NCBI GenBank assembly: GCA_900637135.1
Contig: LR134353.1
Span: 2,418,001 to 2,482,000, forward strand
DNA from: Mycolicibacterium flavescens
GTDB lineage: Bacteria; Actinomycetota; Actinomycetes; Mycobacteriales; Mycobacteriaceae
Direction: 5' to 3'
Length of the DNA stretch: 64,000 nt
Within the stretch, counting starts at the first letter, position 1, and each line of letters starts with the position of its first letter. The notes below the pieces were generated by a model. That model was not told the origin of the DNA, searched no databases, and saw nothing but the letters and a program-made list of their open reading frames with translations. The translations under genes were made by a program, and so were the position numbers. Below, in pieces: positions 59,529-64,000 of this stretch.

Positions 59529-62500
59529 GCCCCCAGGTCTCGCTCTTCGACGACCTTGCCGACGATGTTTCCGACGACCTGGCCGATGATCTCGCAGCCG
59601 ATATTGGCTCCGAGATGGGCGCCGACAGCGCCGCCGAGCCGCACGCGGATGAGCGCAGTGACGCAGCGGACACCGCGGCAGTCGACCCGCCGGTGGCTAC
59701 AGCCGCCGGCGAGCCTGCACTGGCGCAACCCGCCGTCGTGGCAGAGGAGTTTCGCAGCACTGCCGACTTCCCGGCCAGCACTGATGTTCTGGTGCCCTCA
59801 GGTGCGAAAGCGCGTGCCCGCGCCAACCTCGCCGCCATCGAGCTGGTGCACACCCTGCGCGACGCCGGTCGACCGGCAACCCTTCCCGAGCAGCGCATCC
59901 TGGCTGCCTGGTCGGGGTGGGGAGCCATCCCGCAGGTCTTCGACCCCCGCGCAGAAGACTTCGCCGCCGAACGAGCGCGCTTGGCCGGTCTGCTCACCGC
60001 CGAGCAGTATCGTCGCGCCCAGGCCTCGATCCTCAACGCCCACTACACCGACCCCGCCGTGGTGTCTGCGGTTTGGGATGCACTAGGTGCGGCGGGTTTC
60101 TCCGGCGGCCCGGTACTCGAACCGGGCTGTGGCAGCGGCACATTCATCGGCCACGCGCCCGAGGGCGCCACCCTGGTCGGTGTCGAAGCAGACGACATCA
60201 CCGCCGCCATCGCCTCACTGCTCTACCCCTCAGCTCAGGTCCGCCATGAAGGATTCGAGACCACCCGCGTCCCTGACGGCAGTTTCACCGCGGCAATCGG
60301 CAACGTCCCGTTCGGGCGGTACGCCTTAACGGACCCGCTGCACAACCCCCGCCGTCACAGCATTCACAACCACTTCATCGTCAAGTCGCTGTCCCTGGTC
60401 GCCCCCGGCGGATACGTTGCCGTGCTGACCAGCCGCTACACCATGGACTCAGTGAAAACGACTGCACGCCAGGACATTGCGCAGCGTGCCGATCTTATCG
60501 GGGCACTTCGGCTTCCGTCGCAGGCTTTCAGCCGTGTCGCCGGCACCGAGGTGGTGACCGACCTGCTGATCTTCCGCCGCCGCGAGGAAGGCGTCCAGGT
60601 CGATCTCGACACCTTGGACTGGATCAACACCGAGGACGCCGATCTGGTTGACCCGCGCACCGGCGGCGAGGAACAAGTTCCCGTCAACGCCTACTTCCTC
60701 AACAACCCGCACCGCGTCTTGGGTGCCACCGAGCTGGGTCACGGTCTGCACGGCTCGCCCCAGCTCGCCGTGGTCGGCGCCACCGGGCACGACTTGGCTG
60801 ATCAGATTCGCGATCAACTCCAGCCGATGATGGCGGCGGCGGTCGCGCGCGGCCGCGGTCTCACTGCCCGCAGCGAGGACCTCTCCGGCGGCATCGAGGA
60901 CGGCTTCGCGCCCGGGCTGCGCACCCAGGCCGCTCAGGTCGACGACCCGCCCCTGTACACGCTGCGCTACAACGCCGGCTCCCGCAGCATCGACTTCTGG
61001 GCCGGGCATGGCTGGGAGCCGAACAAGACGCCCAAGACCCTCATCGAGGAAACCCAGGAGCTGATTGCGCTTCGTGAGGTGGCCACCGCGCTGATCGCTG
61101 CCCAGCGGGATGGCGAGCCCGAGCATGACCGCGACCAGCTGCGCGCACACCTGAACACGCTCTACGACAACTACGTCAGCAAGCGCGGACCGGTCAACCG
61201 CTTCGAGTGGGTGCAGCGCAACGCCACCCAGGCCCTGCACGACAAGCGCATCGCCAAACTCGAAGCGACCTGGCGCGAGCAGGAGGGCACCACCGGCCGC
61301 CCCTACGACGGGCCCGTGCCCGCCGAAATGGTCGAGCAGTGGGAAACCGAAGCCTGGCAGCCACCGGAACCGTTCAAGAAGTTCCGCCACCTCGAAGGCG
61401 GCATGCGCTACGACCCCGGCTGGGCGGTCGTGTCCTCGCTGGAGGACTTCGACGAGGAGACCGGAACCGCCACCAAGGCACCGATTTTCAGCCGCGACGT
61501 CCTCACCGCTGACATCGAGCGCACCACCGCCGACACCCCCGAAGAAGCGCTCGCGATGAGCCTCGATCGGACCCGACGCGTCGACGTCGACCTGATCTCC
61601 GAGCTGCTCGGCATCGGTGAAGACGACACCCGCGCCCTGCTCGACGGCCTGGTCTACCCGAGTCTCGACGATCCCGACGAGCTAGTCCCGGCCACCACCG
61701 CGCTGTCAGGCAACGTGCGCTCCAAACTCGCCGCCGCCATCGAAGCCGCCGACACCAACCCCGCCTACGAGCCCTACGTCGCGGCGCTGCGCGAAGTGCA
61801 GCCCGAGCAACGTGAAGCCGAAGACATCAAGGTCCGCCCCGGCGCACCGTGGATCCCGGCCGCGGTGATCGCCGCGTTCGCCGAAAAGACCTTCGGCATC
61901 AACGGCGTCACGGCCGAACACATCGGCGGCCGCTGGACAGTCGACGTGCCCGGCTACAAGCGCCACGGCCGCCTCATGACCGACGAATGGGGCCTACAGA
62001 AGCGCAACTTCGACGCGGTGAGCCTCCTAGAAGCGGTCTGCAACTCCAAAGCCGTGGTCATCACCACCGAAGAAGGCGATGTCGACGCCCAAGCGACGTT
62101 CGCCGCGCAAGCCAAGTGCGCCAAGATCACCGAGGAGTTCACCCGCTGGCTGTGGTCAGACGACGAGCGCCGCGACACCCTGGTTACCGAATACAACCGA
62201 CGCTTCAACTCGCTGCGCGCCCCGGTCTATGACGGCAGCCAGCTGCGGCTGCCGGGCCTCTCCGACCACTTCACTCCGCACTACTACCAGCGCAACGCCG
62301 TCGCCCGCATCACCAACGAGCCCTCCACCCTGCTCGACCACGTGGTTGGCGCCGGGAAAACGGGCACGATGCTCATGGCCGCGATGGAGCTGCGCCGCCT
62401 GGGCCTGGTCCGCCAGCCCTGGATTGTGGTGCCCAACCACATCATTGAGCAAGTAGGACGCGAAGCCAAGCAGTGGTATCCGGCCGCCAACGTCCTGCTC

Positions 62501-64000
62501 GGCTCCTCAGCCACCAACGCCGAAGGGCGCCGGCGGTTCATCGCCCAGAGCGCTGCCAGCGAGTGGGACATGGTAATCGTGCCGCAATCGGCGTTCACCG
62601 CCATCAGCGTGTCCAACGATGTGCGCACCGCCTACGCCGAACGCCAGCTCGACGAGCTGCGGGCCCAGTTGCAGAACGCGACCGTCGAGCGCAGTCAGAA
62701 GGCCATCATGCGGGCCATCAAGTCTGCCCAGGCACGCCTGGAGAAATTGATGGCCGCCGAAACCAAAGACCTTGGACTGCGTTTCGAGGAATCAGGATGT
62801 GACTACCTCCTGATTGACGAGGCGCACATGTACAAGAACAAGCAGCGTGTCTGCAACATCGAGGAGCTGTCGTGCGCGACCGCCGCTCAACGCGCTGAGG
62901 ACCTCAGCCTCAAACTCGACGTGCTGCGCGAGCGCCGTCACGACGAAGCCCGGGCCCGCGGCATTCCTGAGCACGCCGTCGTCGAGCGCGTGGCCACCTT
63001 CGCCACCGGCACCCCGATCGCCAACTCCCTGGGCGAGCTGTTCGTGATGCAGAACTACTTGCGCCCCGACCTGCTGCAGGCAGCCGGTGTATCCGACCTC
63101 GGCGACTGGGGTGCGGCGTTCACCGCCACCCACACCAGCATCGAAGTCAACGCCACCGGCACCAAACTGCGGCCGGTCACCCGCGTCGCCAAGTACACCA
63201 ACCTGCCCGAGCTGCTCGCACTGACAAACGCCTATACCGATGTCGTCACCCGCGACCAGGTGCCCGTGCAGCTGCCCGAGCTGCGCACCGGCGCCCGCCA
63301 GATCGTCAGCCTTCAACCCGATGTCGAGGTCGTCGACTTCATTGCCGACCTCGGTTGGCGGGCCGACCATCTCGACGCGCGAAAGCCGCAGCGTGACAAC
63401 ATCCTCAAGATCAGTAACGACGGCCGCAACGCGTCCCTCGACCCCAGGATGGCCCACCTCGGCGCACCCACCCACAGCCGAGCCGCCGAGGTCGCCGAAC
63501 GCGCCATGGGCGTGCAACGCCGGCTGGCGGATCGCCAGTACCGAGACCGAGACACCGGCGAACTGCTCCCGACCCGGGGCCCGCTGCAGCTCATGTTCTG
63601 CGACCGCGGCACCCCCTCGAAGGATCCACGCCAGTTCACCATCTACCAAGCCATCAAAGACGAACTTGTCGCCCGCGGAATGCCCGCAGAATCCATCCGG
63701 TTCGTCCACGAAGCCCGTACCCACGCACAGCTCAAAGCCCTGTTCGCGCAATGCAACCGCGGCGACGTCTCAGTCCTCATCGGTAGCACCGAGAAGATGG
63801 GCACCGGCACTAACGTGCAATCCCGGCTGGCCGCCCTGCACCACGTCGACGTCCCCTGGCGTCCGGCCGACCTGGAGCAGCGCGAAGGCCGAATCCAGCG
63901 CCAAGGCAACCAAAACGATGAAATCGACATCTTCAACTACGTCACCGAATCCAGCTACGACACCGTGATGTGGCAGCGTGTCCAAGCCAAGTCGCTGTTC
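59525..64000 (+). CDS. DarB-like DNA methyltransferase/helicase fusion (3' end outside window)
   Basis: A very large protein, with at least 1,450 residues visible. Early region IGPQVSLFDDLADDV (low complexity, acidic). Methyltransferase part: SGWGAIPQVFD, VLEPGCGSGTFIGHAP (motif I) and AAIGNVPFGRYAL (motif IV-like N-x-P-F). Superfamily 2 helicase part: LLDHVVGAGKTGTML (Walker A), YLLIDEAHMYKN (DEAH), and near the window end LEQREGRIQRQGNQ. Such methylase/helicase fusions on phages and conjugative plasmids are linked to antirestriction (P1 DarB). The start is unresolved: the frame is open from 58853, but codons before about 59525 belong to another gene; GTG 59357 and ATG 59615 are candidates. 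Confidence 0.88.
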   Translation, partial: MGPQVSLFDDLADDVSDDLADDLAADIGSEMGADSAAEPHADERSDAADTAAVDPPVATAAGEPALAQPAVVAEEFRSTADFPASTDVLVPSGAKARARANLAAIELVHTLRDAGRPATLPEQRILAAWSGWGAIPQVFDPRAEDFAAERARLAGLLTAEQYRRAQASILNAHYTDPAVVSAVWDALGAAGFSGGPVLEPGCGSGTFIGHAPEGATLVGVEADDITAAIASLLYPSAQVRHEGFETTRVPDGSFTAAIGNVPFGRYALTDPLHNPRRHSIHNHFIVKSLSLVAPGGYVAVLTSRYTMDSVKTTARQDIAQRADLIGALRLPSQAFSRVAGTEVVTDLLIFRRREEGVQVDLDTLDWINTEDADLVDPRTGGEEQVPVNAYFLNNPHRVLGATELGHGLHGSPQLAVVGATGHDLADQIRDQLQPMMAAAVARGRGLTARSEDLSGGIEDGFAPGLRTQAAQVDDPPLYTLRYNAGSRSIDFWAGHGWEPNKTPKTLIEETQELIALREVATALIAAQRDGEPEHDRDQLRAHLNTLYDNYVSKRGPVNRFEWVQRNATQALHDKRIAKLEATWREQEGTTGRPYDGPVPAEMVEQWETEAWQPPEPFKKFRHLEGGMRYDPGWAVVSSLEDFDEETGTATKAPIFSRDVLTADIERTTADTPEEALAMSLDRTRRVDVDLISELLGIGEDDTRALLDGLVYPSLDDPDELVPATTALSGNVRSKLAAAIEAADTNPAYEPYVAALREVQPEQREAEDIKVRPGAPWIPAAVIAAFAEKTFGINGVTAEHIGGRWTVDVPGYKRHGRLMTDEWGLQKRNFDAVSLLEAVCNSKAVVITTEEGDVDAQATFAAQAKCAKITEEFTRWLWSDDERRDTLVTEYNRRFNSLRAPVYDGSQLRLPGLSDHFTPHYYQRNAVARITNEPSTLLDHVVGAGKTGTMLMAAMELRRLGLVRQPWIVVPNHIIEQVGREAKQWYPAANVLLGSSATNAEGRRRFIAQSAASEWDMVIVPQSAFTAISVSNDVRTAYAERQLDELRAQLQNATVERSQKAIMRAIKSAQARLEKLMAAETKDLGLRFEESGCDYLLIDEAHMYKNKQRVCNIEELSCATAAQRAEDLSLKLDVLRERRHDEARARGIPEHAVVERVATFATGTPIANSLGELFVMQNYLRPDLLQAAGVSDLGDWGAAFTATHTSIEVNATGTKLRPVTRVAKYTNLPELLALTNAYTDVVTRDQVPVQLPELRTGARQIVSLQPDVEVVDFIADLGWRADHLDARKPQRDNILKISNDGRNASLDPRMAHLGAPTHSRAAEVAERAMGVQRRLADRQYRDRDTGELLPTRGPLQLMFCDRGTPSKDPRQFTIYQAIKDELVARGMPAESIRFVHEARTHAQLKALFAQCNRGDVSVLIGSTEKMGTGTNVQSRLAALHHVDVPWRPADLEQREGRIQRQGNQNDEIDIFNYVTESSYDTVMWQRVQAKSLF

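Noticed and set aside
1..64000. CRISPR arrays, tRNA or rRNA genes
   Set aside because: No regularly spaced repeats with unique spacers, no tRNA-like cloverleaf and no rRNA sequence were noticed on reading through both strands; a covariance-model search would be needed to exclude them.

Overview
The window looks like part of a large mycobacterial plasmid. The DNA is GC-rich, and the gene families are typical of mycobacteria: ESX (type VII secretion) EccB and EccC, RipA/RipB-type NlpC/P60 hydrolases, an LdtMt2-type L,D-transpeptidase, LpqS, CysK2 and a WhiB protein. Plasmid character comes from a parAB locus with its own palindromic sites, a replication-initiator-like winged-helix protein, a DUF2637 membrane protein and a giant DarB-like methylase/helicase. 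No chromosomal housekeeping genes, rRNA or tRNA genes were found.

Layout. (1) 1-11957, minus strand: a tightly coupled ESX secretion operon. In transcription order it runs a short leader ORF, a DUF4226-like protein, an EspC-like small substrate, an EspD/YbaB-like protein, an EspB-like PE/PPE fusion, an EspL/YbaB-like protein, two Pro-rich single-pass membrane proteins around a small unknown, a large Gly/Pro-rich protein, EccB and the first third of EccC, which runs out of the window. (2) 12283-19743: plasmid maintenance and regulation. It holds a small plasmid protein, a rep-like protein, a broken Imm-5-like immunity gene, a DUF2637 protein, a winged-helix regulator under four 14-bp iterons, and parAB flanked by five parS-like palindromes. 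(3) 19742-54682: about 34 kb bracketed by two copies of a 608-bp direct repeat. Each repeat encodes the N-terminal half of a WXG-containing, probably ESX-exported protein. One copy is fused to a lytic transglycosylase domain, the other to a zinc-peptidase-like domain. Between them lies a copper and cell-wall island: three NlpC/P60 enzymes, an L,D-transpeptidase, a DUF305 lipoprotein, a two-component system, a BlaI/M56 repressor-protease pair, lpqS-cysK2-MFS, copZ-copA-csoR-copB, and an IetAS-like ATPase/subtilase antiphage pair. (4) 55231-64000: an XRE regulator, a WhiB protein, small winged-helix proteins (one frameshifted), a five-repeat helicase-associated-domain protein, and the methylase/helicase, cut by the window end.

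How the parts may work together. Three sets of repeated promoter motifs divide the island into circuits. TACGTA-centred dyads lie before the NlpC genes, the BNR lipoprotein, lpqS-cysK2-MFS and others, and are candidate BlaI-family operators. TCTTCA-N5-TCTTCA boxes lie before the DUF305 gene, LdtB and between the two-component operon and a small membrane protein, and are candidate response-regulator sites. ATACCCC-type dyads before copZ and a new small Cys-tailed ORF are CsoR-type boxes. All functional links between motifs and regulators are inference from position and family.
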